Below, piece by piece: positions 24,109-36,420 of a stretch of 64,000 bases of DNA. Position 1 is the stretch's first letter. The number at the start of each line of letters is the position of its first letter. The DNA is taken from positions 33,418,001 to 33,482,000 of the forward strand of contig CM114274.1 in assembly GCA_050084515.1 (NCBI GenBank), read 5' to 3'. Position numbers and translations under genes: made by a program. Origin of the DNA: Blasia pusilla (lineage: Eukaryota > Marchantiophyta > Marchantiopsida > Blasiales). The notes under the pieces were generated by a model. That model worked only from the letters and a program-made list of their open reading frames with translations, searched no databases and was not told the DNA's origin.

Positions 24109-26363
24109 ATGGCTAAGAGACAGCAAACCATGAGCGAAATGTTGGCCAAAGACGTAAGCCAAGACTTTACTGAGAACTCAAGCCGGTCAGGGTCCTCAGA
24201 TGGGAGGAAAAATGGGAATTGTGGTACTCCTTCCAGTAGTCTAATTGAGAAGAATCAACTGGCTTGGAAGGATGTCTGATACAGCTTATTTGACTGGATA
24301 GAGTTTCATGCAGAATCTGGTAGAATATTTTGTAAGGTTTGTAGACAAGGAAAGGGTAAGAATTCCTTTGCAAGGGATGGTGCCATAAATTGTAAGGTTT
24401 CAGCCTTTACAGATCATGGCAAATCGATTGAGCATATGAAACTTTCTTGGGCTGCTAATATATGACATAGGTCGATGGCCAAGGCCATTGCCACTACTAA
24501 TCGGACTTGTGACCAAGCCTTGTTAACATTGTTCAAGTGTGCATACTTCATCGCCAAGGAATCATTGGCTTTTGCCAAATTCCCGAATCTGTGTAAGTTG
24601 TTACTTTCAGTGAATGCACCAATTACCCGAGATTTATACCAATATGAGAAGACTTGTGCTGATATGTGTTATTATATCAGTCAGGTAGTGCATAGAAGGA
24701 CACTTTTAAAAGTTCAACAATCTCCTTTCTTTGGGATCATGATTGACGAGTCCACTGATATTTCAGTAACGGGCCATCTCGTTGTATTTGCAACTTACTT
24801 GTTAGAAGGGCAGGTTGAGAATTTGTTCTTAGGATTGTTGCAATGTCCAGAGAAGTGTTCAAATGCCATTACTAACAATCTTTTGGAGTTGATCAAGGAC
24901 TTGGGACTAGAGAGTTCAAAGATGGTGGCTTTTGGATCAGACGGAGCCTCAACTATGGTAGGTAGTCAGAATGGAGTAGCATCTCAGTTGAAGTTGAAAG
25001 CAAACCCATTTTTGCTCTCTGTACATTGTGTTGCACATAGGACCAATCTTGCTTCTTTGACAGTAGCCAAAGGACCAAGTTGTAAAGATGTATCTATAGA
25101 GATTGATTCCATCTTGAATCTCAGAGTGGATACTTTAGAAGGTCCTCAAAGAGGAAGTGTGCTCTTGCAACTTTGCAAGAGAAGTTGAATGACTCTCAGA
25201 AGGTCATGAGGAGATATCATAAAATTCGTTGGTTGTCTTGATGGCAAGCCGTGACTACTTTGTGTGACTCCCTGGAATCTGTTCTCACCTATTTCAGGGA
25301 CATTCCCCGCTCTGAAGATGATAGTAATGCTACTAACATGTACAACAAGCTCAGATCATTTGAAATGATCTATCAGTTGTACTTTTTGGCAGACATATTG
25401 TTTATCCTTGCTAATTTGAGTAAGGTTTTCCAATACAAATTTGTAGATATTAGTACTATTGGTAGTATTGTGAATTCTGAGATAGCCTCTATTACAATGA
25501 ACTTTGTAATGGAAAATCATGACTTGAATGCTTCTACATTCTCTGAAGAAACAGGTTATCATCTCTTACCTGATTTTGGACCTCTTGGTGGATACCTGAA
25601 ACGACTGCAATCTGAGATTAGGGGAAGAAAGTTCCATAGCATTGAAATGTCGAGAGATCGTACGGGAAAGGATTTACAGGATGCTCTAACTTTCCAGAAG
25701 AACTTTGCTGAGAATGTATGTGTAGCCTTACATGATAGATTTAGGGATAATAGTTTGATAGGTGCAATGAAAATTCTGAATCCTCTTCATATGCCCTCAA
25801 GGTTAGTAGGGTTGAATAGTTGGGGTTGCAAGGAAGTGGATGATCTTTGCGCACATTTTGGAAGGGAAACGCCTTTTAGGGGTCACTTGCAACCACCTCT
25901 TGTGAATTCAGCAAGTGTGAAGTCTGAGTTTCAATCCTTTAAGCTCATGGCCACCACAGAATGGAAAGATAGAAACTTCCGAGATTTGTGGGTAATGGTA
26001 AGTTGGAGCCCATCTCTGCAATGTAAGTTCTCTAATTTTCTTGTATTAGCTAACATTGCTAGGGTACAATGTGTGAGTACTGCAATTTGTGAGAGAGCTT
26101 TCTCTGTGCAGAATTTGATCAAGACAAAAAGTCGTAATCGATTGACGACTAAGCATTTAGATGCTGTTCTCAAGATAGCTTTAGAGGGTAAGATACTTGA
26201 TTATGAGGATTTGTTGGTAGAATCAATAATTCTTTGGAAAAGTTCTGCTAACTTTAGATATGTGTATTCTAATCCAAAGAAATATGTGAAAGGTAAGGAT
26301 GATACACCATTGGAAGTTGCAAATGTAGAGGATTCTCCAAGTGCCCCAATTTCAAATGTTTAG
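24109..26363 (+). pseudogene. hAT transposase pseudogene (ZNF862-like, TTF zinc finger, hATC)
   Basis: The reading starts at ATG 24109 and stays in one frame through TGA codons at 24277 and 24463 into a 237-codon open stretch from 24475. A frameshift near 25145 moves it to the frame containing a TGA at 25239 and then a long open stretch to TAG at 26361-26363. Blocks: TTF-type zinc finger (RIFCKVCRQG, then TDHGKSIEHM); catalytic domain with IMIDESTDIS (Asp codon 24745) and AFGSDGASTMVGS (Asp codon 24940); RYHKIRWLS; C-terminal hATC dimerisation region with TAICERAFSVQN (Glu codon 26091) and KTKSRNRLTTKHLDAVLKIA. The DDE triad is retained. About 750 codons in all. Terminal inverted repeats were not located. 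Confidence 0.85.
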
Positions 26364-26391
26364 TTGGTGGGAAAAGAGAGATGTGAAAGGT

Positions 26392-26446
26392 CCCTTTCAT
26401 AATACATTGAAGATTTGTTCTAAATCTTCAATGTATTATGAAGGGG
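26392..26446. repeat. 25-bp hairpin just after the hAT stop codon
   Basis: TTCATAATACATTGAAGATT plus one T (26396-26416) is perfectly complementary to 26422-26442 around the 5-nt loop GTTCT. Four further pairs (one a G-T wobble) extend the stem to 26392 and 26446. It starts 29 bp after the transposase stop. Confidence 0.93.
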
Positions 26447-26450
26447 TAGG

Positions 26451-26505
26451 ATCCTTGGCTCCCGGTTGGGTGGAGGCCAGGCCAGGTTCAATTCCTGCCA
26501 AGGAT
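26451..26505 (+). other. tRNA-like sequence lacking an anticodon arm (possible SINE head)
   Basis: ATCCTTGG (26451-26458) pairs with CCAAGGAT (26498-26505) as an acceptor stem. CTCC-CGGTTGGGT-GGAG (26459-26475) forms a D-arm, and CAGG-TTCAATT-CCTG (26483-26497) a T-arm with a 7-nt loop; GGTTCAATTCC is a good polymerase III B box, and TGGCTCCCGGTTGG resembles an A box. Only 7 nt (GCCAGGC) lie where the anticodon arm should be, so it cannot be a normal tRNA. A tRNA-derived SINE head or a degenerate tRNA relic is most likely. Confidence 0.55.
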
Positions 26506-26627
26506 ATTACGTGTGGGGTTTAGGGAGGAAAGAGTTTAGGGACCCAAGGAGATGGAACCGGGAATTAGAAGAAATCATGGAATGTAGGAACTGCTTGAGC
26601 ATGAAATATCAATGGGGAAAATGTACA

Positions 26628-26895
26628 TAGGGCAAAATATTTTTTTAGCCGGTTCATATTTTAGCTACCGGAAAGTTTTCGAGGTTGTCTGAAAAGTTTT
26701 TGAAATCTGCCGGGAAAGTTTTTTAAAAGATGGATAAGCACTGGAAAATAAATAATATATCAGATATTTGCCGCTGAAAAAATTGTTGCCTTTTATTCCC
26801 GATTAACATTTTCCTAAAACCGTCCTACTTTAAAGTTTTCCGGCAACCAGCGGGTTTCCGCCAAAAACCTCCCCGGCCCTTGGTACCGATATCTG
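26628..26895. mobile_element. CCGG-rich inverted-repeat element, copy b
   Basis: The left part contains GGGCAAAATATTTTTTTAGC then CGGTTC. The right part contains CCGCCAAAAACCTCCCCGGC, the complement of which matches the left end of copy a near 8340-8365. The interior is A/T-rich with CCGG islands, as in copies a and c. No target duplication was identified. Confidence 0.4.
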
Positions 26896-27464
26896 GGGTT
26901 TCCGCCGACGGCGTAAGACTTTGATCTGTATGTTCCACTCGTTCACCGCGTGGGTTTACTTACCCTTCGCTTCGCGCTCCCTCGACTTCGGGAAGTTTTC
27001 TTCAAAGATTCCGATGTTTTAGTTGTGAGCGAGCCTTGCTGGCCGATGATCGAAGCGCATCCGAGCATGTACGTGTTTCTTGAAAGATTCTAATGGAGTA
27101 ACTGCTGCTGGCCGATGAGCCGCATGATCGATGGGTGCAGACCAGCCCATGGGAGCCTGCCTTCCGGAGCTTTTGGAACTGAAAAAGACGTGCCACTTAA
27201 GAGGCGTGCTGAGACATAATGGCGAGGCATAAGGAAACAGGACACATAAGAGGTCCTATTTACTAGATGGGAGGCAGTTGGGGGTTGGGGGAGAAGGGGA
27301 TGCGCAAGCAATTTGTAGGGTCCCTTCCGCTAATGGAGAAAAAAAAAAAAAAAAACATGGTTTGGGGGGACTCGGAAGAGTGGGAAAAAAATCGTCACAT
27401 AGGCCATAGGCCGGGAGGAAGGAAAAGAGACTACTACTATGGAGAGAATGATGAACCTAAAAAA
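26896..27464. other. No gene recognised
   Basis: Mixed intergenic sequence with a short poly-A run near 27340-27355. Nothing else seen. Confidence 0.3.
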
Positions 27465-28400
27465 CACTCATGATTTAAAATCCATCCGAAATACCAAAGA
27501 GGGGTCCGGAGGCCACGACCAACCTTGAAAAAGAAGGGGCATCCCCCCTATCAAGAGGGCTTCTAGTCATGGCATTGTCCACATCCAAAACGTGGCTCAC
27601 AAGTCCGTGCAATGTTATCAATAAGAGGGGTGTAGTTAAAGACAAAGGCTTCCACAAGTGGAGATGATGAGTGCCGTTGATAAGGAAAGAGTCAAACCTT
27701 CCATCTCTATGATTAGTGGGAGAAATCAATGTCGTTCGTGAAGATGATTATAAAGTAGGGCCTTCTTTTGCCATTGCTCCTTATAGTAATCTCCCGGGAT
27801 TGTGTTCCAATAGATTCTAGTGTATGATCTGTAACTACAACATCATCCACCACTGCCCGAGCCTTCCATGTCATGTATTGATGAACATGAAAGAAGGAAT
27901 CCCATGTAGTAGTGGAGCACGCTCTCTTTACATACGGAAGCCACTCTCACTAGCAATACAAAATGATATCTTGCACATCATCGTGAGAGGCAATCCTTTT
28001 TCCCCCAATCGGAAAATGTGCCAAAAGTATATCAAGAGAATCTAAGTTGTGGCAACACTCACAATATATGAACCAACCACAAAAGGTTGGGGAGGACCTA
28101 GATGGCACCGCATCATTGTGGTGAAGGTAAATATTGTGATACATAAGGCCAAATTGAGGAGACAAGCACCCACCCATGAGGTTGTCATGTTCTGGGAGCA
28201 AGAGCAATATGGCCCAAACCTCTATGGGAATACTCCCATCGAACATAGTGCCTCTTAGAACTTCCTCAAAGTGGGTTTTCATCAAAGAAGACTCGAGCCG
28301 AGATCCAGCACCGATAACAAAGGAGAAGAAAGTCCAAAGAATCGCTTTAGCCTCATCTAGAATTTCATTATTACCACACACGCTCCACATTAGCTCTACC
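27465..28400 (-). pseudogene. Second LINE fragment, C-terminal part, minus strand
   Basis: Reading downward from 28390 gives a region matching the LINE at 18.4-18.8 kb: LRGTMFDGSIPIEV here against FRGTMSDGNIPMEV there, then YCECCHNLDSLDILLAHF against HCECREPDPLGVHLARC, then GGKRIASHDDVQD. The 3' part near 27475-27560 is also alignable with 17765-17870 (GGGGCATCCCCCCTA against GGGGGCATTCCCCCTA). It is shorter and more AT-rich than the first copy, so it is an independent 5'-truncated, older insertion. Confidence 0.68.
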
Positions 28401-28656
28401 TCAAATGAATTTTACCTCGCTTTTCCTCCAATATTATTATTTTTTAATCCTGAAGTTGTATCTTTTGATAACAAAGATTGTAATATAGATTTTTTAACTA
28501 GAAAATATAATATAACTAATTAGATTTGGAAATTCTGACAAAGAATTAATGCATTAATTAATTTTGAAATCGAGAATTCAGAAAGCCACACTACATTCAA
28601 AGAGAGGTTTACACTCCTTAAATCATATCATTTCGGGTTATTTAGATAAACTTACC

Positions 28657-28746
<90 letters not shown>
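28657..28746. repeat. (AT)n microsatellite, about 90 bp
   Basis: AT dinucleotides with one TTT interruption at 28681-28684. Confidence 0.98.
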
Positions 28747-28748
<2 letters not shown>

Positions 28749-31700
28749 TAATTTCCTTATTTTGGATACGGTTAATTTCTCTTTTGGGAATGTGTCCTTT
28801 GATATGCTATTGAGGGTTGCGGTTGACAAATGTGTGCATGTCATCAAAGAGCGAGCTTGGAAGAGACACATGGTGTATATCTCAAGAGAGAACTAGGAGA
28901 ATTCATTTTTTGGGGCAATAGTATACATTTTGGTTTCATGCCGCAAAAAATGCATAGAAAATATTTCTAGTAGAATTTTTAACAAAGATTTTAAAAAGTA
29001 AGAAAAATGAATTTCAAGAGGAAATTTTTTCCAAGAAGATAACAACCAAAATTTCATGTTGAGAATTAATTTTCAAATTAAAAGAAGGAGATATGGCATT
29101 CATAAAGTGTTTTGCACTCAATAATCCGTGTATTCTAGAGATAATAATTATTAAAAAAATCAATCCATCAGAATATTTCTTAAAATCCAAGAAGTTGAAA
29201 AAGGGAAATAATATTACTGTAAAATTCCCTTCTTAAGAAGGTCTTAGTAACAACTTACAAGATTCCTTTTGAAAAAAATAACCACAAAATTTTGTGTAAA
29301 TACTTTGAAAATTCAAGAGAGAGAGAAAAGAGAGAGAGAGAGATTCTTACATTAAGTACTTTGAAAACACATGACTCATTTTGGTATTTAAAAATGGATA
29401 CATGAAATTCATAAAAATTTATATACTTCTTAAACCTTAACAAAAATAATAGTACAATTTTAGTTTAGTTCTCATTATTTTAATCACCATGGCATTCTCC
29501 TTGAGTGTTTATGCAATGCCAAAAATTCGGACACTTGAAAAGTGATTTGCAACCGAACTCAAACCTAGATTTATAGGGTCTTGTCATATGCCTCTTGCAC
29601 TCTACTAGCACCTGATTCTTGCAATTATGCAAAGGGACTTTCTTGTTCATATACTAGGCCTCTCTCATCTAATCACCCCTAGACCTTATAAAGTGGCAAC
29701 AATTCCGTGCAATATTAATGCCCATTGGTGGACTATTATCTGTTTCTAGCGGTAGAGTAGAGGTTCTAACAATGAAAAAATTTCTCCTTAACCATCTTTG
29801 GGTCACGACATCCATGAAAACATTCTCTTGCAATAGAATTCTTCTAATGAGTTTCTTAGTGCAATTACATGATGGATTTTTCCTTCATCTCCATACTTGC
29901 TAGTCTTTGTGGTCTATGGCTCAACTATTAACTATGTGGGAGCTTATATTAGCTTATGCATTTGTGGTTGATAAATACTAGGGTTTGAAAGAAGGGTTGC
30001 AAAAGTATGTGGAAGGTGAGGTGGAAATTCTTATCACAAATCCTTAAGATGAAGAGCAAGAAGAAGTTCCAAAGGAACCAATCAAACACTTATGGTGAAG
30101 AGTTCATATTTCCAGAAGAGGAAACAACAAGCATTGAGAGATACAATGGAGGGTATGGAATTAGAGATTTCGGAAGATGAATTGATGAAGTTGCATTGGC
30201 TATGCTTGTATCTCTTGGGCAAGACATTCAAGAAGAACCCACTCTTTGGAAGATGAAAATAGCTCTTATCGAGGTTGAAGACAAATCAAATTCTTGGATA
30301 AGAATTGATTCTTGTGGGGAATTTCCCAAATTATTTAAAGTAACTACTCAAGCCTTGTTGTGGTCCGAGTCTCACTCACCCATTTTCCATCTCATTGTCA
30401 TGGAGGAGTGGTCCTTTGAAAAATATTTCTAACTAGCAATACTAATTTGATAGTCTATAAGTGGGGCACTTTTTGTCCCCCAATAAGTTTTCCGTTGTTA
30501 TAAGACCAAGGAGGGTGGAGCATTAGGGATCTCACTAACCCTTTATGTGAGGGGAAGTAATTTGAAGTTATATCCCATACACAATCTCACAAGGTACCCC
30601 CCAGATACCCAATTCAAGGTTTAGATTGTTTGAGGACAAGGAGTCCAACTTGTGATACCCTCTTCAAAAAATATGAATATCTTTACTATTATTGTAGAAA
30701 CTTACCTTGAAATGCCACCCTAAGATGTTGACACTTAGAAATTTTGACCAATGCGAGTTTGCCACTTGTTCCACATATCTTAAGATCACATAGGAATCAT
30801 TTTTGAGAGTCAATCAAGTTATTGGGTCAACATTTTACCTCTGCTGGGGGACGCTTCGTCTTCTTCGGTCGCCGGGAGGGGCTCTTCGTCTTCTCTGGTA
30901 ATCGTAATCCTCACTCTTATCACAAGGGACATCCACTGATAATTTCTTGCTAAAGTATGTCCTTAAGATGTACAGGGTTAATTGAGATTGCCGATTGTCC
31001 CCAAAAATTAATCTAAGCTTCGAGGATCATTTTACACACAAGCTTTTTAGGATTTTTTAGTTTATTTTTCTATGGCTATGGATTCCCCCATCTTTTATTC
31101 ATCCATATTATTATTGGAAAACCTTCTCTAAATTTTTAACGTCCTCCTCTTTCGACATCTATTACTTTTGGCCAATAGGCATCTGACTCGAGTCCACTTT
31201 TTCATTTTATTATTTTTTTATTCTTGGAGGCGACTTACTTATTTGGGCAACCTAGTATCCGGAGTGATCAAAATTTCAAAGTTTCCCATCTTTTTTCCCC
31301 TCTTGATACTTATAATCTTGTTCCCAACATCTGTAGATCATATGGCCGCCTAGGATCTAAGGTTCGAGGCTTTGATGGTTCATTCATCCTCACCACTATT
31401 TATTTCATATCCACCAAAGAGTGAGAGATGTAGAGACTAGGTTTGAAGTTACTGAGGTAGCATGCACTTTATTTTCCAATGTAGATTGTAATACAAGCAT
31501 TACATACATATAGTGGTTGCACTTCCGTGAGCTTTATTGAGTTGCTATGTATGAGCAATGCATAGTCTCTAGTTGACTACGAACATATTGTGTTTTTATT
31601 TGTCTACCTATCTAGTAGGCATAGGATGTGACTTTGTAGCTATACTATTGCCTCTCTGATATTGTTTAACTAGTACTCTTTAGGTTCGTCAGGGTGTTCA

Positions 31701-33370
31701 TACTCCTTTGTTAGAAGCTCTAGCTTTCCACTTCTCCAACGGCTCCATGCCTTGCTCCCAACTTCACGCCTTGCTCTCACTTTGTCCAATGCCATAGCTC
31801 ACTCCCTCTTTGTCTAGCTGCACACTTGCTCCCAATTTTCCCACGTGCAGTGGTTTTAATTTTACACCAGCATACACCTTGACAGAGACAATCTTCAAAG
31901 CACAGTATAAAACTATTCAAATGCATATGGAAATGAGAAGAACAACAATGAAGAGTACACACGGAAAGGGGAAGCAGAGTGAATTAAAAGTTGTAGATCC
32001 ATCAAAGAAACACTACAATGTGAAGCTAAAAAATGCATCACCTTTAGAGAGTTATAAATGGTCTCCAACTTCTCATGACCAATGCATCCGATTGAGCGAT
32101 TATAAAAATTTATGAACTAGATATCAACCATGCTTTGGGTATGAGGTTGAGCCCTTGCAATTGAGAGGCTCTAGAATTTTGAGGGGCGCAAAGGGATTTC
32201 ATTCCTTCTTCACGTGTTTTGGAAGGGTCGAGTAAGGGATACTTTCCAAAGAATGTCCAGGCTTTGGAAGTGTTCAAGGATGAGGTTCATGGGTCCTCAT
32301 AGTACAAATTGAAGAGGCCCCATAGTCAGAGAGAAGCCCGCCTTGGGTCTGTATCTACCAAAAAAATTTGGAACATCCCTATTCCAAACACTCAACATCG
32401 GAATGCTCACCCTTGATAGTTTGATCCTCACCCTTGGAGGATAAGTAGTTAGTCCAATCCCATAAGTAAAAAACAAGGCCCAAAAAGCTAAGAAGGGAAG
32501 ATGCCTGCCACTTGATATCCAAATTATGTTGTGATGTCAATGTATTACTCAAGAGCTACAAAGTACTACTCTCATGAGTAGCCCAAGCATGCGTGCTTCC
32601 GTGTAGGCCAAGGCAAAAGTATGTATGAAAAGCAAGCTTGAAGGAAAATATGTCCTTTGAAGCACACACACATGCTATTGATATATGAGCTTGGAATGTT
32701 TCTAAAATGTTTTCTCCCTTCCTAATACTAGCAAGCTCAACTTTTGCACAGAGTGTAAGTAGAGTTAAAACCCCAAGAAGGCGACCCGAAAGCATAATCT
32801 ATGCTTTGAACCAATAAGAACCCTACCCACTAACAATCAAGGAGCAATATGAACCAGAAAATAGGTGTCCAAGCAGCCAACTAGAGTGCCTACAGCACTT
32901 TGACTCACAAGTTGCTTGAGCTTGCTCTTGAGTGCCAAGAGCACTCATGTGCACTTTGAGCGCAACTTTGACTTACCATTGCGAAAAAAAAATATTGGAG
33001 GAGATGGAATGAGCAACTGAGAGTGGAAGAAATTTGAACTATAAGCTCGTATCTTGCAATTGAGTGCTAAGAGCACTTTGATGCAAACGAAGGAACAAAT
33101 TGCAGCAGATCAAAACGTAGAGTGAACGCGGCCTCATCATGTCAAGGGTAGCACTCCGCAACTATGGATGGGATGACCGAAGAGGGGAGAGGTACTCAAG
33201 GAAAAGAGTCCAATCCCACGAGGTCATGAGATTGGGCTCCTTCGTACAGGGAAAAAATTGCCAGCGTGAGTGGCTCCCTCTAAGATGTCACTACGAGCGC
33301 TGGAGAACCCATGAGTGAGTGAACAAGAGAGGGGAGTAAACAAGGGATGAGAGCCGCGAGAGAAAGAAAG
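28747..33370. other. AT-rich intergenic stretch without recognisable genes
   Basis: Short open frames only (for example 30196-30432 and 31810-32115), none with a motif I recognise. A GA-rich run lies near 29316-29342. The composition and scraps of coding-like sequence near 30000-30450 suggest old retrotransposon material, but no pol motif could be read. Confidence 0.35.
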
Positions 33371-33373
33371 AGA

Positions 33374-33392
33374 GGGGAGGGGAGGGGAGGGG
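33374..33392 (+). other. Potential G-quadruplex
   Basis: GGGGAGGGGAGGGGAGGGG: four runs of four G with single-A loops, inside a purine-rich block (about 33355-33445). Very stable in principle; no gene context is known. Confidence 0.75.
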
Positions 33393-33599
33393 AGAGTAAA
33401 CAAAGGAGGGAATGAGCGGGTGGAGAAAGTAGGGAGGGGGAAGGGGAATGTGGGAGGCATGTGAGGTGGTGGAGATGGTTAGATCTCTCCTATTGGATCA
33501 TTATGGAGATAGTGCAACCGTTATATTAGGGTCACATTAGTTGAGGCTCATGGTCAGGCCAAGTTAGGGTTGGGGGCAGTGTCGTGCGCCTACTCTTCT

Positions 33600-34497
33600 T
33601 GAACGTTAATCTTGTTTGTTATGGAAGCGTGCGTTCAGAGGTCACGCTCTCAACGCTGAGGGAGCATCCAAACAGTTAGGGGGTCTTGATCAATCAGCGG
33701 GATTACTTTCCAGTTCTTGTCTCGGACTCTCTCTTCAAGCTCAACCTTCCTAGTTTCGCGGTTTCAACAGGCAAGTCTCAAAGACTTGGGACAGACTTTT
33801 CTGGTCGGTTCAGGGAAACGGCGGCCTAGCGGTTCCAACGATGAACATCCAATGAGAGGGTTGGAATCCAAGTGTGGCGTACAAAGTCCACTCCCTTGAG
33901 GTTTGGTTTTGGTTTCGCGTCAAACTCCCGTTTCATCCGTGCTCAAACGCCGTTTGGCGCCCAAAGTGGGTTCGTTTCCGAGACATCTCAGAGAAGGTAC
34001 TCCCCTTACTAGTACTTCTGGGGAAGGGCCCCACATTTAGGGAAAGAGGCCCCTCCATTGGCCCTCAACCCGATTGCTCTCTGAATCGTTTTTGGCCAAT
34101 ATCTCAGCTTGTACTTATGCGTTTGCTGAGATCTTTGGTGCGTTGGAAGCGTCTTGAGATCAGCTTTCCAACGCGCCCTTACTTGTCCCGAACGCATCTC
34201 GGAGCTCAACGTTATGGTCCTAAACACAGTCAGATTCTCCCAAACGCTAGTCATGTTCTAAATTGGTTCTCACCTCTTTGGCAACCAACCTCCAAGACTC
34301 AACTCATCTCAAGTCTCGGCTCGCGTTTGGTCTAGGTTTCAGGCATGAAACGCACAACTCTGTTGGTCTCTTAGACTTTTCCAAGAGACTCTACCAAACG
34401 CCTCTCCAAAGCGCAAACCTCGCGGCGTGAGTTCCTTTGAGTTCTGATGTTTCGCTTGGCGCGTATTTGGTGTTGTTTGGTTATGAGGGTCGCGACA
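33600..34497 (-). repeat. Possible LTR or LTR fragment, minus strand
   Basis: On the minus strand the region starts at 34497 with TGTCGCGACCCTCATAACC. A nearly identical tip, TGTCATGACCCTCATAACC, starts at 49455 on the plus strand. A TG start and dispersed recurrence suggest the 5' end of an LTR. The segment is less AT-rich than its surroundings and holds a 154-codon open frame without recognisable domains. The partner LTR and internal domain were not found. Confidence 0.3.
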
Positions 34498-36420
34498 GGC
34501 AGGGTCGGTTAAGATTTTTTTTCTATAAATATGAAAAAAATTGTCCCTTTTTGGTTTTCCTATCTTATTCCTCTATCTTACTTTCTAAGAGGCTCCTATT
34601 TTTCCCCCATTTTTTTCTCTTATCCTCTCTATCGTAATTTTATTCAATCCTTTTTTTAAATTTTTTTGGAAAAATTACCCTTTAACAAAAGGAAATAAAA
34701 TTTTCTACTCCTCTTTTTTACCACTCATTATTTCTTCTCATCTTAGTTAGATTTTTTGTTCTTTTCTATGTTTTTTTTTGGTTAAAAGTTCTCACTTGCT
34801 TACTCTTCTCTTTGTTGTGTTTTATCTAGATGCCAACCCTCAATCACATATTGGAGAAGGTGGAGAGACATCCACTCACTCTTATCATAAATAGACCAAT
34901 TGGATCAAATAGATCAAGGAGAGATCTTGGCATATGGAATCATCATTCTCCATTGTAAGCACAATGCTTGTCTGCAATATCTGAAAGTGTTTCATTATGA
35001 TACAACTTCTTCTATGACATTTTTCTTCATCACTTTAATTGTGCACTAACCCCCAACCACTGCCTATGCGGCTATGGTTATCGCGCCTAGAACCTAGTAC
35101 ACAAAGTGGAGGCACAACATGTATTGTTCATTAATACATCTCCAATGTAAGTTCAATCCATTCACTATGCCAATATGTTTTCTCCTTACATCTCATTTCA
35201 CTCATTTCTAATTTCCATGTTGTTCCACACTCCCAATTTATCGAATTCCGTAGATACACCTAATTTCGAAAAGGTTTTGTCTGACAAAGCCCAAAAATAA
35301 ATTAAATGGGCCATTCTTGCTAATAAATGGAAGTTCTTTGAAAAAATAAGAGGATCTACCAACGAGAATACAAGAGAAGAAGGAAAATACCCCAAATTCA
35401 CCCTAGCTTTGCTCCACTAGTGGAGTAGATTCCAAGTATTTCATTTATCGAAAGGCCAAAAAATGGAAGTCCACTCATAAGGTCATATTTGATTGCTAAT
35501 CTTATTCATTCTTTTTCTATATCTTTGATCCTAATCCTTCAACATTCATATTGGTATTTCTTCTAATTTTTTGAAACTTTTGATTTTATTTCAGGCCTTT
35601 TAGTGAGTATTAGATTATGGTAGAAGCAAACCGTGGTGTTCATCTTGGAGCTGGAGAAGACGACTTCATTGAAGATGCACATAGATTTTAAAATGAAATA
35701 ATTATGTGAACTTATTTCTTCTAACCCTTGCTTACATACCAACGCAGGGCTATCAATAGAAAACCCGTACCTTAGCGGTCCGTATTTGCAAAATTTGTCC
35801 ATTTTTTAAAAGTACCCCTATCTTAGCTCACACAAGGGCAAGTGATCTAATGAATGATAAAGTCCTGAGGACTTACCCAATATCTCAATCCATAAAGTTT
35901 TTGGGACTATTTTAATGACTCAGCCGACAATTCAAGTAACACCAATTAATAAGTTACCTATAATTGCCCCCTATATAGAATGAATTATGAGTATCTCTTT
36001 AGAATGAAGTAACCTCAAGACTAGATCATATGCCTTAGATAGTTCATAGAATCATGTTACCAACACATAGTTCTATTGTACCGAATGGCTCTACAATTTT
36101 TCCTTTGCCTAATATCAATAGAGTCGTAAGATCAACTAGATTACACAATCTTATAAGGATACCAAACTTCCAAGAAAGTGACATTAGGAAGGAGTTTTAA
36201 TCCTACAAGTGGTCATGCGTCATACGTTGGGCCATATGATGGAGATATGCTTGTTAGGCTGTGCTCTACAAAGTAAATATGAAATGGTGAGAGGTAGAAG
36301 TTTCATGACTCACCATATGGTGTATGTTCTTATGGAAAGATAAATTTTCCCTTGTTGAATTCATTTCTTCCATTTTTGAAATTTCTGATTTCAAACGTTG
36401 GTCCTAAGAGCCTTCATTTT
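34498..36420. other. AT-rich sequence, no gene recognised
   Basis: Mostly low-complexity AT-rich sequence. The part after about 35800 may be the decayed 5' region of the Helitron gene that follows, but no motif was legible. Confidence 0.3.

Noticed and set aside
24277-25241. Recoded TGA (selenocysteine or altered genetic code) in the hAT gene
   Set aside because: A frameshift is also present, the CZIB gene and genes A and B use the standard code with TAG or TAA stops, and CpG deamination explains the TGAs more simply.
26451-26505. A functional tRNA gene
   Set aside because: There is no anticodon arm; only the acceptor, D and T arms can be drawn.
33874-34335. 153-codon frame in the LTR-like region as a host gene
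   Set aside because: It starts at a GTG codon, has no domain and lies in a probable repeat.
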